This document shows positions 24,840-37,734 of a stretch of 64,000 nucleotides of DNA, in pieces; the stretch's first letter is position 1; every line of letters starts with the position of its first letter. Source of the DNA: Rhizomys pruinosus (Eukaryota; Chordata; Mammalia; Rodentia; Spalacidae). The position numbers and the translations under genes were made by a program. The stretch lies in NCBI GenBank assembly GCA_009823505.1, contig VZQC01004693.1, positions 4,323,861 through 4,387,860 of the forward strand, in the 5' to 3' direction. Below the pieces are notes generated by a model that was not told the origin of the DNA, did not search any database, and worked only from the letters and a program-made list of their open reading frames with translations.

Positions 24840-26040
24840 GGTCACAGTTCCAAACTGAGTAAGATACATCCAGGTGCAGCCTACATAACCTTCTCTGAAC
24901 CACTCAACACAAAAAGGGGCCCCTACAGATGGGGGTGAGTGGCAAGCCCCCCAGGGCTTTGTTTTAGACCAAGAGGCCAGAACTATGCCATATTTATTAC
25001 TTATCAGTGACTCTATCTGCTTTTCAGGGTCCCAAGACCCTATTAATGACACACTTGGGTCATAGGACATGGAGAAATCAAGTTGATACTGTTCGGGAAA
25101 TTCCTTTCCTACTTGCTAGCTTTCATAATTTTGAAAGATGCAATGCAGTCTGTTGGAGGAAAAGAATCATGAACAGTCTTCCCTAAATGTGAACCCTGTG
25201 AACTACAGAGAATGAGCACCAATAGCAAGATATACCCCTGGGTGCAGGTGTGCCATGAGATTTTTACTGGATTTGAGGCCTGCTCTACAAGAGGAAATGT
25301 ATAGCTGGTAGTGTAAATCTGGCAAACAATGCATGATCGGGGAACTCATGGGTCCTAGGGCTGAACCTACCATTATTTTGTTATACGGATATAGTACCAA
25401 ACAGACCTCTAAACTTATACCTCTGTACCCATAGATTAATGCAAAGCTCAGACCTCATCAGACTTTTCTTGTCAACAGTTGGTGGTAATGCAGAGAACAG
25501 TCATCTGGAGTGATCAGCCCTACATGGGACATCTGTGTCTTACCTGGGCTCCCAAGGCTCAAGGAACATTGTGGAAGAAGGGGCAGAAAGAGTGTGAGAA
25601 TCAGGAGTTTGCAAGAACCAGAGTGAAATAATGTCTTCTGGATGTGGCAAAGTGGCTGCACTCATAAACTCACAGCAGCTGTGGTTGCCCGCACAAGACC
25701 TGCCCAAGATCAAGCCGGTCAGCATTATAGCGTGGAGTGGCAAGAGATTCCCAAGTCCCCACCCTTAACAGGGGGGCCATGGACAGTTGATGGCTTCTGG
25801 GGGATGGAGAGTCAGTTTTCTTTAAGGGTGTGGCCCCTGGTGGGTTCTCTATGCTCTCCTGGGTGGGCGCACACCTGGGAGTATACGGCCAGCACAAATT
25901 GGACTCACTGGCTTATAGTAACAAGAAGAGAACATGAAATTGGCAGGGGGTTGGAGAATATGAGGTGAATCTGGGAGAAGCTGGGAGAGGGGAGAGGGAT
26001 AAAATAGGCAGAATACATGCGTGTGAAGAATAAAAATACC
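24840..26040 (+). mobile_element. L1 3' UTR fragment
   Basis: Lx-like 3' UTR text (for example 'aggacctcctcccctagttt'-type and 'tggtggtaatgcagagaaca' blocks) ending in a 'gaataaaaatacc' A-rich tail. The left border is unclear. Confidence 0.55.
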
Positions 26041-26564
26041 ACCTATATAAAGAACAAATCAAATGAAAGAAGCTACAAATGATTGGGATAAACAACGGAA
26101 TGTCCATCAAGGGGGACCATGAATTCAGTAACTTAGGCTACACTGATTATAGTGTTTGGCCTCAAAGGAGAAGTGAGAAGCAGACTGACCACTAAAGGCT
26201 TTCTCTGTATTATAAGAGACCAATTCCAGTGTTCCTATGTTTAGGTCTAGACAACATCAGGAGGTGAAGATGAAATCAAGCACTGACCTCTGGTTCTCTT
26301 CACTGTCTATTGTGCTTAGAATTAAGGACTAGTCCTGTGTTTCTTAACCCATTTGATGTAGATTAACAGTTAAATTCTTCAGTCCTGTCTTATACCTCCA
26401 TTCCCATGCCAGCAATTCATAGCAGCAATGCACTCTAAACTCTAGTGCATAGTGGTGACGATGATGATGATGACTTTGACAATACCTGAACAACACATTT
26501 ATTTACTTATCATAACACATGATCTTCATCAATTTTTATTGTCATATTAGTCATCACAACTCTA

Positions 26565-26665
26565 CTATGAGACAGAATTTTTATTTGGTTGTGGTGCTAG
26601 GAATCAAACTAGAGCCTTATGCATGCTAGACTAGTGTTGTACCAGAGTTACATATCTACTTCCCC
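26565..26665 (-). mobile_element. ID/B4-like SINE fragment, antisense
   Basis: 'tgctaggaatcaaactagag ... tgcatgctagactagtgt' is a degraded complement of an ID-type tRNA(Ala) SINE head. Confidence 0.55.
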
Positions 26666-26689
26666 TACCCTTGGATATTTGTTATTTTT

Positions 26690-26866
26690 ATTTAATTATA
26701 CGTATGTGTAGCCGGGGGTGTGTGCATGGGAATATAAGTGACTACAGAGGACAGAGGCATAGATACAGGCAGTTGTGAGCTGCCCAATGTGGGTTCTGGG
26801 AGCTGAGCTCAGATCATCTGAAAGAACAGCAAATGTTCTTAATCACTAAGCCACCTCTCCAGCCCT
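26690..26866 (-). mobile_element. B3 SINE, antisense, old
   Basis: 'gttgtgagctgcccaatgtg', 'gggagctgagctcagatcat' and the end 'taagccacctctccagccc'. Confidence 0.75.
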
Positions 26867-27192
26867 TCCCTGGCTTTGAAAGACAATGTCTCATTATAGC
26901 TCTAAGGCTAACCTTGAACTTGTGCCCCCCCAGACTCCGTTTTTTGTATTATGTTGCATATCGGGCTTGGATACTTTTATTATTGCCATTTTGCCATTGA
27001 GGAAACTGGTACTTAGAGAGATTACTTCACCAAAGTTACAAATTTCATGTGGCAGAGCACAGTACAATGCATAACCATAAATCCTTCTATATTAGCATAT
27101 AATATATATATTTGTAGTCAAAATATATACATGTACAGAAATATCATAATGAAATCTGTTATTTTGTACAATTAATATACTTGAATAAGGAA

Positions 27193-27305
27193 GCCTTGCC
27201 TCATGACACACATCTGTAATCCCAGCACATAGGAGGTAGAGATGGGTAGAACTTGGTCATCATTGGCAACATAGACATTGCAGGCTAGCGTGAACTACAT
27301 GATAT
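27193..27305 (+). mobile_element. B1-like SINE, diverged
   Basis: 'cacacatctgtaatcccagc' followed by weak B1 sequence. Confidence 0.5.
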
Positions 27306-27427
27306 AGCTTATTTTATTTGTTTAAAAAAGAAGGGAGAAAAATACCTTGTTGATCTTATCTTTGTTATGGACACTATAATACTTTTTGAATGAATGAATG
27401 ACATGAAACTATTAAAATGCAGATATC

Positions 27428-27599
27428 CTTTTTTTTTTTTTTTGGTCTTTTTGAGACTGGTTCTCCCTGAAGCGCCAACTGTCCTGGAATTCATCATGTA
27501 GGCCAGGCTGTCCTTGAACTCACAGAGATCCACCTACCTCTGCCTCTGCCTCTGCCTCCTGAGTGCTGGGATTACAGGCATGTGTCGCCATGCCCGACT
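27428..27599 (-). mobile_element. B1 SINE, antisense
   Basis: Complete B1 with target duplication AAATGCAGATATC at 27415-27427 and 27600-27612. It contains a small CTCTGC triplication. Confidence 0.95.
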
Positions 27600-28179
27600 A
27601 AATGCAGATATCTTAATTCAAGATTCAATAAATGGAGTGAAATAGTGAGACAGATTCAGCCACTGAAAAATCAAATGACCCAACTGGTTGGAATACAACT
27701 TGGAGAGCAAATTTTTTGCAGCTTGAATTCATAGGACTCTATATGAATAGGAGTGTTCATATGTAAGGGTGATTCTGTTTTTCCCTTCATGGTTACTGGA
27801 ATATGTTCAGTGATCTTTCAAATTATTGGTAGCAAATTTTTGCCCATTTATATTTTTAACAATTCATACATGTATATAATGTATCAAAAATGATCACATT
27901 CACTTCCTTTTTTTTGCGGTTCTTAGCCTCCTCCTTTAACAGCTGTGCTATCCCCACAGCACCATATTCACTTCCTATTTCCTCCTCTTTTCTACCTCCC
28001 AGTCCTGCTGCCCTCTTTCTCTGCAACCAATCTCCCTCCTATTTTCACGCCTTTTTTCCAAAAGAAATAAGTAGTTTATTCTGACCCAAATATGAGTAGC
28101 TATTGTCTAGGAACATGAATTCAAGTTTTCCTGAATGGCATGTTCTACTGTGGAAGAGGCTAGATGAACTTTCTGTCAA

Positions 28180-29570
28180 CGTATAATTTTATTGACCTTT
28201 TGTGGATTTCATACAATACACATTCATCATATTTAGACCTCCTCTATCTGAACCCTCCCATAGCCCACTCACAGGATTTCACTCATTCTGTTTTATAGAT
28301 TAAGGCTGATTGTGTCAAGTGTGTGTACTGTTCAGCTTATCTAGTGTCACTCCCTTAAAGAAGATAAACTATCCCTCATCCAGCAGTGATCAGCTGCTAA
28401 TAGTTTCTCAGCTAGCACTACAGCCTCCTGCCCATTTCCCCAGTTTTATGATGGGTTTTATCTGACTGAGTTTGCATGGGTCTTGTCCATGCTGTCACCA
28501 CTGCTGTAAGTTCACATGAGCAAGTACCCAGAGGCCTGGAAGACTCTGTCTCTTTACGTTTATGCACCAGCCCTGGGCTCTTACAATCTTTCACCCCCTC
28601 TTCAGCAATGGTCCCTGAGCCATGGGTTGGTGAAGTTTAATATACAAGTCCTATCTAAGAACACACACTCTGGAGTCTTTTATTCTCTACACTTTGGCCA
28701 GTTGTAACCTTTTGTGTTCATTGCCCTCTGTGCATGGGGAAGCTTCTCTGATGAAAGTCGAGAGATGCATTAGTATTTTCTCTATGCCCTGATCCACTGT
28801 GTTCCATGAACCTTAGGTGCAGAAGTTCCACTGATGTGTCACTTAGGGTTGGCATCTCACAGATACTTATTCTTTGTTTGTGATCAATTCTAGAACTCTA
28901 TCTAGAGTGTCTTTTGTAAAGCTTTCTTTGATGAGTGGCTACTGATATGCTTGTCTATAAATATAAGGATATATACTAATATATATATATATCTATGTAT
29001 ATATATATATATATATAAGAATTATGTTTGTCTGAGGATGTGGCAGACATAGGATTTCCTCAAGGATCTATGACCTGCCCAGCCATGTGTATTTGACTGT
29101 GTTTACAGTACCACACATGAGTTCCCACTCATTGCATGGAGCTTTAAGTCCAATTAGGTAGCTGTTGACTAGCCCCGAGGTAAAATGCCACACTGCACAC
29201 ATATAGTTTGCTGTGCTTGTCATTGTTGTGGTTATTAGACCTTAAAGCTGGAGTTGGACCCTTGATTGATTTTCTCCCTTAGTAAGTTGCAGAGTGTCCT
29301 CCAAAACTATGAGAGCTTGTCTGCAGGGAGGAGATTTCCAGGTCAGTTCCAGCTCCACTGTTCAAAGTTCCATGTCCAAAATATGTTCTGTCTTCTGTAA
29401 TAGAGTCTTCCTTCAAGTGCTGAGAGGTAATCAAGGGCTTTGTAATTTTTGGAGAACCTTGGACTACCTTGTCCAACAACTCAAAGGGATGTTTCTCCCA
29501 TCTGACACCATTTCATGTCTTTTTGTGTGTGTGAAAGTCTTGTGCAGGTAGCCATGGCTAGTGTGTTGTA
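28180..29570 (-). mobile_element. L1 3' UTR, antisense, 5'-truncated
   Basis: Left end 'ttttattgaccttttgtgga' is the complement of an L1 tail. The body mirrors 22750-24000, for example 'tccaattaggtagctgttga' against 'tcaacagctacctaattgga'. An (AT)n run lies at 28976-29017. Confidence 0.75.
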
Positions 29571-30069
29571 CATGCCCTGGTGTGACTGGTGCCAAGAAAC
29601 TGAAATTCAGACCGGGAATCTATAAGCTTGTTCCACTTAGGAATGTTTTACTGCCCTCCTGAGAAGCTTTTATTTAGTAAGATTATTTTTGGAAGTTCAC
29701 ACAGTTTATCTATGTTTATCTAAGTTTATCTACATGGGAATTTTCCCATTACTATAGTAAGAAAACAGCACAGTGTGTCCAAGGCATGGCAACTGGCTCA
29801 GTAACAGACTCTGATAACTGCACAAACAGGGTGAGGGGCATGATAGCCTGTTCCTAGCATTCCATAAACAAGTGCCTTCTCAGTCTCTGCATAGACATCC
29901 CCTCCCTGGAGCCTCTGTATCAGCAGAGCTGAAAGAAGTCTGTTAACTCTTAGTGACCCAAATGCTGGAAACCTATTAAGACTTAGTGAGCAGAGTGCTA
30001 CCATCCTTAAGGGACAAAAGAGGCAGCCACAGTGTGCATGCATGATCGCAGTGGTCATGTCACATTGTC

Positions 30070-30880
30070 ACATCTAGACAGAAGCATTTCATAGCACTCC
30101 TCCATTCTTTCCTCTGACGCTTTTTCCTCCCAGTCTTCCCTGAGACTTGAAGGGGATAATATAAACATCTCATTTAGGTCTGAGTAGGCAACAGTTACTG
30201 ATTTTCAGCACTTTGGCTAGTTATGAATCTCTGCATTAACTGTCACCTATTGCCAAAAAAAAAGGTTTCTCTGACAAGGCTGAAAATGTCAGCATTAGTC
30301 TATTGTTATAAATGTAAATAATTAGAAGTCAGTTTGACTACATGTCCACTTAGTAAAGCATCAGCAGTAAGTTACTTCTTAGGGCCTGCGACCTCCCCAG
30401 CCATAGGCTTTGGCCAGGTACAGTACCGGTACGATTTCCCTCACATAGAATGAACTTCAGATCCAATTGGAAAACAGTTGATGATCCCCTGAAACAGGCA
30501 TGCCACTATTGCACCAGGATATATCCTGTAGGTCAGGTTTGTATTGCAGTGTACAAGGTCCACAGCTGTATAAGATTTCTGACTTCTCCGCCAGCAGCAC
30601 ATATTGTGCCTTCTTGTACTATGAATGCTAGTCTGAAAAGAGGAAGATGAGCTCAATTCCACCTTGATTTCTCTGAGATCTGTTTCACGAGTTTGAGTTT
30701 TCTTCAGGAATTGAGTCTCACTATCTAGTTCTAGTGGGATCCAGGAGCAACGGCAATAACCTGGACAGTTTTAAGGGCCTCTGGGACCTCCCTGGCAACT
30801 ACCTCATAGGGAAGCATGCTATACCTAGCACTGGAACCTCAGAACAAAGCAAAAATTCCAAACACCTGTGGCTGCCGAGA
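30070..30880 (-). mobile_element. L1 3' UTR fragment, antisense
   Basis: Lx-like text in reverse: 'gaatctctgcattaactgtc', 'gaacttcagatccaattgga'. Confidence 0.55.
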
Positions 30881-31660
30881 GGAACCATGCAGTAGGCCTC
30901 GTTAGATGATTATTTTATATTGAACTTGAAAATAGTTGTAAGACAAATAATTCTAAAGTTGGCTCATTGGTAATTAATCTCACCATAACAGTGTTTATTG
31001 AAAAAAGTAGAGAACACTTATTTTAAACTTTGTTTAAAAATAATTATAACTGTGAATTATACTAACACATCATCTGCTGCTTCTTTTTGATTTATTCTCC
31101 ACACCATGATCTCTGTTGACATATATATTTTCTTATCACTTTTCAGACATCTTAACACTTTTTTTTTCTTAAAACAGTCTAATTTCATTTCAGTTCATTT
31201 TTCCTTTTGTCAGTCCTAGTCCCCATGAATAAATTGTGTATGTATGAAGATGTCAGTGTATACAGATGACTGATGAGAGTCAGAATATATTAAACTGACA
31301 CTGCCAGTCTTATCTCAACACCAGTTTCACAAGTATAATTTTGTAAGAGAAAAAGTCTTGTTGAAAACAAGAGAAGGGCATTCTTAACTGTTTAAAACCA
31401 GTTTTCTGGGATCATAGTCCAAATAAGTGTCAAAACTTGAAACTTAAGGAATAAGAAAAAGGGTTGCACTTGGAAAAAAAATTAAAAGGAAAAGTACAGT
31501 AAAATGAGTAGGCGGGTTCACCCCAGAGCTGCTATATAACCACAGACTTAGAATGCCCTTCTATGAAAAAGTTTTTACAAAGTTAGTCTTCTTTAGGGTT
31601 GACTTTCATTATAAAACTGAAAGTAGTTTTTGTAGAAGAAAAATAGTCTTAAAATAATGA
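30881..31660. other. Unassigned sequence
   Basis: AT-rich; nothing assignable. Confidence 0.4.
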
Positions 31661-31664
31661 AAAC

Positions 31665-31808
31665 TGCTGGGCGTGGTGACACACGCCTTTAATCATAGCA
31701 CTTGGGAGGCAGAGACAGGCAGATCTCTGTGAGTTCAAGGCCATCCTGGTCTATAGAGTGAGTTCCAGGCCAGCGGGGGCTATAGGGAGACCTTGTCTCA
31801 AAAACGCC
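31665..31808 (+). mobile_element. B1 SINE
   Basis: 'gctgggcgtggtgacacacg ... gagaccttgtctcaaaaacg'. Confidence 0.93.
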
Positions 31809-31840
31809 AAAAAGAAAAAAGAAAGAAAAGAAAAAGAAAA

Positions 31841-31985
31841 CTGCTGGGGATAGTGGCACATGCTTTTAGTCCCAACATTTGGGAAGCAGAGGCAAATGGA
31901 TCTCTAAGAGATGAAGGCCAGGTTGGTTTACATAGCAAGTTCCAGGCCAGTGGGGGCTACAGGGACACTCTGTCTCTAAAAGATA
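31841..31985 (+). mobile_element. B1 SINE, second tandem copy
   Basis: 'gctggggatagtggcacatg ... ggacactctgtctctaaaag'. It is separated from the first by a GAAA-rich tail. Confidence 0.88.
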
Positions 31986-32097
31986 GAAAAATAAGGAAAG
32001 AAAAGAATTTAAAATGAATCATTTATGTAAAATTAGCACAGCTTTCTGGATAAATTATCAACAATATTTTAAATAGAAATTGAATTTATTTATTTAT

Positions 32098-32246
32098 TTA
32101 GGTCTTTTTGAGACAAGGTCTCCCTGGAGCTCTGGTTGTCCTAGAACTCACTCTGTAGACCAGGCTGGCCTCAAACTCACAGAGATCCACCTGCCTCTGC
32201 CTCTCAAGTGAGAGGATTAAAGGCATGAGCCACCACACCTGGCTAG
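32098..32246 (-). mobile_element. B1 SINE, antisense
   Basis: 'gagacaaggtctccctggag ... catgagccaccacacctggc'. The flanks 'gaaattgaattta' and 'gaaatggaattta' look like a diverged target duplication. Confidence 0.92.
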
Positions 32247-32259
32247 AAATGGAATTTAA

Positions 32260-33090
32260 ATACTCATGGTAAACTTTTAAGACAGCTGATAGTTAATGAC
32301 CATCAGTGAGGTAATATATAATGGAGAATCTATTAAGAAAAAAAAGGTAAAAATATGGTGTGTTCTGAGCTGTATGAAGAACTAATATTGGTGGCTTTCA
32401 GTCTTCGGGTTTAGCAGACATATGCCTAGGGGCAAAGCCAGATTTCTCCTGCCACAATTCACGAGACAAGATGAAAGACAAGAGTTTATCTTTTTGACAT
32501 TCAATTTATCATTTGATTGATGCGCTTTCCAATTGTGGCTTACCTATGTGAATTGGTAAATTGAGAAAATTCTTATAAACATGACAGAAGGGTTCATAAA
32601 ATTTTAAGTCTATAGAATATGCTAATTTGCCTTTACTTCAAGTTCCACATTTATAGGAAATGTTAAGCATGAAAGTATTGAGGTTTATCTGGTGGGGTGG
32701 TTTTTGCGGTTTTCTTGTTTCTGCTTGTTTTGATTTTGGTTATGTTTTTGAGGGTAAGCTTAACTGAAGCATTCTTCCAGCTTCCAAAGCAATTCTGACT
32801 ATGGGCACATTAGTGAGATATTTGAGAGACATGAGGAAAAAATATAGATTAATGTTCTTTTCAGACATGTTTCCTCATGTGGAATTATTTAACATGTTTC
32901 TTCCTCCTCCACTTTTTGAAGCTTCTATCTTCTTCAAAGGAATCAGGAACTGGAAGAAACCAGAAAAAGCAAAAGCACACACAGAGGTCAAAAAATAGGC
33001 CAGAGAACTTCAAGTTTCAGGTTTAATAACCTGGTACTCATTACCAAGTAAGTACTCTATCTTTCCTATTGTATGAATGACTTTTCTCAT
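32260..33090. other. Unassigned sequence
   Basis: No gene or repeat recognised. Confidence 0.4.
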
Positions 33091-33094
33091 CATT

Positions 33095-33455
33095 GTTGTG
33101 GAACATCTGATAGAAGCAACTTAAGGGCAGAGAACTTTGTTTTGGCTCACCATTTCAAAGGGCTTTCAGTCCATCCTAATAAGAAATTCATGGCTACAGG
33201 AGTGGCTCCATCCGTGGTGGCTGGAGCATGGAACTGATTCATGTGGAGACAAACAAGGAAACAGAGAACATAGGTCAACGTAAGAGCCAGTAAAGGCCAC
33301 CCTTAGTGACCTCCTTTACCAGCCTGGCCTCAGCTCCTGAAGTGAAGGCTTCATAGCCTTCAAAGCAGTGCCACAAGCTGGGGGACCAAGTATTCAAATC
33401 AGGAATATGCGAGGACATTTCATATTCAAACCATACTAGGGATTTAATTTTTGAT
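33095..33455 (-). mobile_element. MaLR-like LTR, antisense, old
   Basis: The right end 'tttcatattcaaaccatact' and inner text 'gctgggggaccaagtattca' are complements of the MaLR LTR start. The left edge is the degraded 3' end. Confidence 0.6.
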
Positions 33456-33808
33456 TAAACACTAGAACAAATTAACATGTAGTAAAAAAAAAAAACTATA
33501 TTCCCAAATTTTAGCTGTGAGACTGTCTTAAAAATATATGTATTATCATGCCCATTGATGAAAACTGGGGAGCCCATATTCTTGTAGATTATTTTTGGAA
33601 AAGAGATATTGAAATTCATAAATTATTTGGGAGATAATGAAAATTGCTATACATAATTCATTGGAAAAAGTTTGCCTATGTCTTATCTTAAATAATCATT
33701 TTCCAAAATGCAGGTCACTCCAAGGCCCTTAAACCTACTCATTTGAATATATATTCCTTTTAAAGTTCAGAAATGCTTTAAAAACATGTGTCATAAAAGG
33801 TATTTTTC

Positions 33809-34052
33809 GGGGCTGGAGAGATAGCCTAGCTGTTAAGAGCACCGACTGCTCTTGCAGAGGACCCGGGTTCGATCCCCAGCACCCACATGGCGGCTAAGAA
33901 CCATCTGTAACTTCAATTCCAGGAGAACTCCAGTTCCATGGGAATCCGAGACCCTCTTCTGACCTCCGCGGCATTGCACGACACAGGTGCACAAACCTGC
34001 AAGCAGAGAGTACATTCATACACATACAAAAAAAATAAATAAATAAATTTAA
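33809..34052 (+). mobile_element. B2-superfamily SINE, long subfamily
   Basis: Full length, B-box GGTTCGATCCC. Flanks 'aaaaggtatttttc' and 'aaaaggcatttttc' form a near-perfect target duplication. Confidence 0.94.
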
Positions 34053-34164
34053 AAAAGGCATTTTTCCCTATATCTTAACTTATTATCATTAGAAATTTTC
34101 ATATCTTGTATGTCCCAAGATATCTTTTCTAAGTGATTTGATTTCTTTAATTAATTCATTTACT

Positions 34165-34350
34165 CATTTTATTCTTGTGTGTAAGTGTTGAAGTGCACAC
34201 ATGCATGCAGTACCCAAGAGGCCAGATCATCGGGAGCCATTGGATCCCCTGGAACTGAAGTTATAGATGGTGTTAGCCATCATGTGGCGCGGGAACTAAA
34301 GTCAGGTCAACCCATTGCTCTTAATACGCTGAGCTGCTCTCCAGCTCCCT
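34165..34350 (-). mobile_element. B3 SINE, antisense, old
   Basis: 'ccctggaactgaagttatag' and 'ctgagctgctctccagctcc'. Confidence 0.7.
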
Positions 34351-34389
34351 CTCTCTTTTTTGAAGAAACATTTTTAACTTTTTATTTCT

Positions 34390-34525
34390 TTATAAAAGGG
34401 CAAGCCACAGAACGGAGGTCTGGGGACAATTTTCCACAGTTGGTTCTACCCTTCCAACTTTATGTAGGTTCCAGTCATCAGGCTTGGAAGCACACACCTA
34501 AAGGCCCCCGGATATCTCTTAAACC
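34390..34525 (-). mobile_element. B4-like SINE, antisense, old
   Basis: 'acaattttccacagttggtt' and 'ccagtcatcaggcttggaag' fit a B4-type element. Confidence 0.5.
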
Positions 34526-34914
34526 TGAGTTTTCATGAACTAAATAACTATCTTTGATTTTTTTAAATTAACACATTTGTTTTTAAAGCAACATGAAGTA
34601 TATTGACTGTTTCTGTATGTGAAACCCTCCAGTTATTTACAACTATTTTGTTGAAAATGCCTCTTTGGGTAATTTTTGGGAACATTTTCACATCAAATTT
34701 CAGTATAACAGACTTACAAAATCAAGTTAAGCTGATTTTCAGTTTGAAATTACTGAATAAAAAAGTGAAAGAAAGAGTGGAAGAATAGGAAAATTCAGAT
34801 AAGTTAAGAATTGATGAAAGAGAAGAGAGATTTTTATCATTTCATGGTTTCAAGAAATGAAACCATATGGTTATATGCTCTTTTAAGTTTTTAAAAAATG
34901 TTTGTACTGTTCGT

Positions 34915-35160
34915 TGGGGCTGGAGAGTATGGCTCGCTAGCGGTTTAGGAGCGCCGACCCGCTCTTACAGAGGACCCGGGTTCGATCCCCAGCACCCACA
35001 TGGCGGCTGAGAACCGTCTGAAACTCCAACTCCAGGAGAACTCCAGTTCCAGGGGAATCCCACACCCTCTTCTGACCTCCGCGGCATTGCACGACACGGG
35101 TGCACAAACCTACATGCAGACAGCACACTCATACACATACAAAAATAAATAAAATTAAAA
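34915..35160 (+). mobile_element. B2-superfamily SINE, long subfamily, very young
   Basis: Full length with a perfect 22-nt target duplication at 34893-34914 and 35161-35182 (begins AAAAAATGTTTG). Its tRNA-like head has a small insertion ('gagtatggctcgctagcgg'). Confidence 0.95.
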
Positions 35161-35231
35161 AAAAAATGTTTGTACTGTTCGTAAAACCCTACAGAGCTGA
35201 GCATAAAACAGTGGTTATAAAAGATAAGAAC

Positions 35232-35378
35232 CTGGGTATAGTGGTGCCTGCTTTTAATCTCAGCACTGTGGAGGGAGAGGCAGGCAGATCTCTGTGAGAT
35301 CAAGGCCAACCTGGTCTAAAAACTAAGTTCCAGGGCAGCTGGATCCACAGAAATACTCTGTCCCTAACAAAACAGTAG
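35232..35378 (+). mobile_element. B1 SINE
   Basis: 'ctgggtatagtggtgcctgc ... aaatactctgtccctaacaa'. Flanks 'ataagaacc' on both sides. Confidence 0.87.
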
Positions 35379-36080
35379 AAAAGTTATAAGAACCTCATTG
35401 GCTCTCTATGGTCTCTTTGAATCTCTTGATATCATAACTCACCTTCTCCTCGGAGGTAGATAATAATCTATGATGTCTATAGTCATAGATTTCTTTGCTG
35501 TTCTCATACTTTTAACATAATTATATATATATATATATATATATGTGTCACTATAATATAGGTTCATTTTGCCTATGTTTTATAATTGTGTATAAATAGA
35601 GACAGACTTTATGAATTTTCGCTTTTGCTAATGATTCAGTTTTTAGGTTGTCCATGTTATTTCAAAACATATATCGAGAATCTGTGCTTTTCTGGTAATG
35701 TGTAGTATTTCGTTGTGTGGACATATGATTCTGTTTATGCATTCCATTATTAATGGACATTTTAACTAATTTCAATTTAAGGCATTTAAAATAAATATTT
35801 ATGTGAACATCCTAGAACATCCTGGTTCTTGCAGTCATATCTCTTTATCCCTAAGACCCTCAGTGTATGCCAGAAATCAGAGAGGTAGTACAGAATCCTG
35901 TATATGCAGTGTGTTTTATTTTTTCTTCAGCATATCATTTTTTCTTTCCTTATGAAAAGAATTTCACTTAAGGAATGCATTATGGCTGCACTTTAGCTAC
36001 TTGGAGTGCTAGCATCATTACTTTTGCACTTTGAGCTCATTATTAAATAAGTTGCCTGAACATGAAGCAGTGTGATACTG
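35379..36080. other. Unassigned AT-rich sequence with (TA)n
   Basis: An (AT) run at 35522-35544. The rest around 35580-35800 resembles an old antisense L1 ORF2 end ('tagtatttcgttgtgtggac') but is too diverged to be sure. Confidence 0.4.
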
Positions 36081-36089
36081 CCTACATTA

Positions 36090-36340
36090 GTTATTTTTCT
36101 GTTGCTATGACAAAATACAGTGACTAAAGGCAGCTTCTAAAAGAAAGAGCTTATTTTGGCTTATGGTTCCAGACAGGTATGTCTCCATTGTGGTGGGGAG
36201 ACATGGCAGCCAGAAGCAGGCGTGGTAGCAGGAGCAGGGAGCTAAGAGCTTGCATCTGCAATAATAAATAAAGCAGAACTGAGAAACTGTACTTCAGGTA
36301 TAAAACTTGAGATCTTAGTAAAAAGATAAAAAGTAAAAAA

Positions 36341-36379
<39 letters not shown>

Positions 36380-36555
36380 GAATGAATTGGAAGTGGGGTG
36401 AGAGTATGAACCCTCAAATCCTGCCCCCGGTGACACACTTCCTCCAACTAGGCTGCCTCTCCTAAAGATTCCATGACCTCCCAAGCAGCATCACTAACTG
36501 GGGACAAAGTAAACTATTCAAATACTTGAGCTTGGGGAGAGACTAATTTGTCGTT
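36090..36555 (-). mobile_element. MaLR-like LTR, antisense, with internal (TAAA)n
   Basis: 'ttctgttgctatgacaaaat ... gggagctaagagcttgcatc ... cccccggtgacacacttcct'. A (TAAA)n run at 36336-36380 is inside. Confidence 0.7.
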
Positions 36556-37039
36556 TAAATCACTACACTTGATTAATAGCTCACATGACTACTAAGTGAC
36601 TACGTGTATTTTGAACCTGTGCACATACGTGTGTGCATATGTATATATCTGTGAAATTATTTTTCCCTCATATATACGCAGTTGTCCCAGAGCTGTTTGT
36701 GGAAGTGTCTTCTCTTCGTTTCTGAGGAATGGAACACCTTCCTCACATATGAGGTGTAATATGTACGCAGGGGTCTGTTTCTTGGACTTTCCTGTTCCAT
36801 TGACTTCTTTGTTAACTTCTGCTCAAATATTGCCATGTGTGCATTATCATGTCTTTGTAATTTGTCTTAATATTGATAGTGAAATACCTGGGTGTCTTTG
36901 AGAGCAATGGCAGATTTCTCAGCTCTGTTGTGCTTAGCTTGAGAGGCTAGGGTTCTGGAGACTCAATAGCCACCAAAGCCCCTTCAAGCCAGAGACAAGG
37001 CACCTCAGGGTCCTTGTCTAAAGAATTCAAAGAGTAAAA

Positions 37040-37300
37040 TTCACAGAGCACAGAGGGTGTGTTTTAGAAAGAAGTACTTTATTCTAGGGAGCTTGGAAGA
37101 AAGAGGCACAGCAGAAGGGGTCTCCAGGAGTGGGATCCAATGAGCTTCATTGCTTGGGACTTAGTATGGATTTAGTGGAAGAGGAGTGGGAGATGAGCTG
37201 GTCAGTCCAATTCCCATTTCAGGTGTCCAGGTTCCTCAAGGTTCTGGTCATGTCCTCAACATGGCTTCCAGAAACAAGGTACTCCATTAGGAAAAAGAGA
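37040..37300. other. Possible antisense LTR remnant upstream of MCHR2
   Basis: Text such as 'gaagtactttattctaggga' looks like the reverse of an LTR polyadenylation region. I could not name the family. The sequence on both sides (36560-37040 and 37300-37730) is unassigned. Confidence 0.3.
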
Positions 37301-37734
37301 TAAAGAAGGGAAAAAAAAGAAAAACAAAAACAAAGAAAACAAAGAAAAAGTAGACCCTCTCCTTGGTATCCTCAGCCTCTAGAGATATCTTTGGCATCTC
37401 TCTGGCTGTAGGCAATGAGCAGTGTACTGGCAGATCCAAAAATGCATTGAGCAGTCCCATTGTGGCCAAGACACTAGCCACAAATCAACAAGAACAGAAG
37501 TCGGTGGTGAAAAACCTAATATCAATATGTACTGAGTGAATATCAGCTCTGCTCAAAAGATAAAGTAAAAGTTGGTGTTATATGGTATAAACACTTGTCA
37601 GAGAGTTTCTCATGCTGTTCTGTGAGTTGCTGTTAACTTTCTTTTCTGGCAATCTGTGATTTTATGACCAAGGACCAAATTGATACAAGGGAAATCAGGG
37701 TCCCTTCTTAGGGGTCTTAGTGTCAATAATGAAA

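Noticed and set aside
24446..24903. Open frames of 130, 95 and 82 codons near 24500-24900
   Set aside because: They run through a B1 element and a (GA)n repeat; the serine-leucine or arginine-glutamate runs are repeat products.
28976..29018. Possible CRISPR-like or array structure
   Set aside because: It is a simple (AT)n run. There are no spaced repeats anywhere in the window, and the genome is mammalian.
34975..34999. tRNA-like sequence with a consensus B-box
   Set aside because: It is the tRNA-derived head of a SINE, not a tRNA gene: it lacks a full cloverleaf and is flanked by a target duplication.
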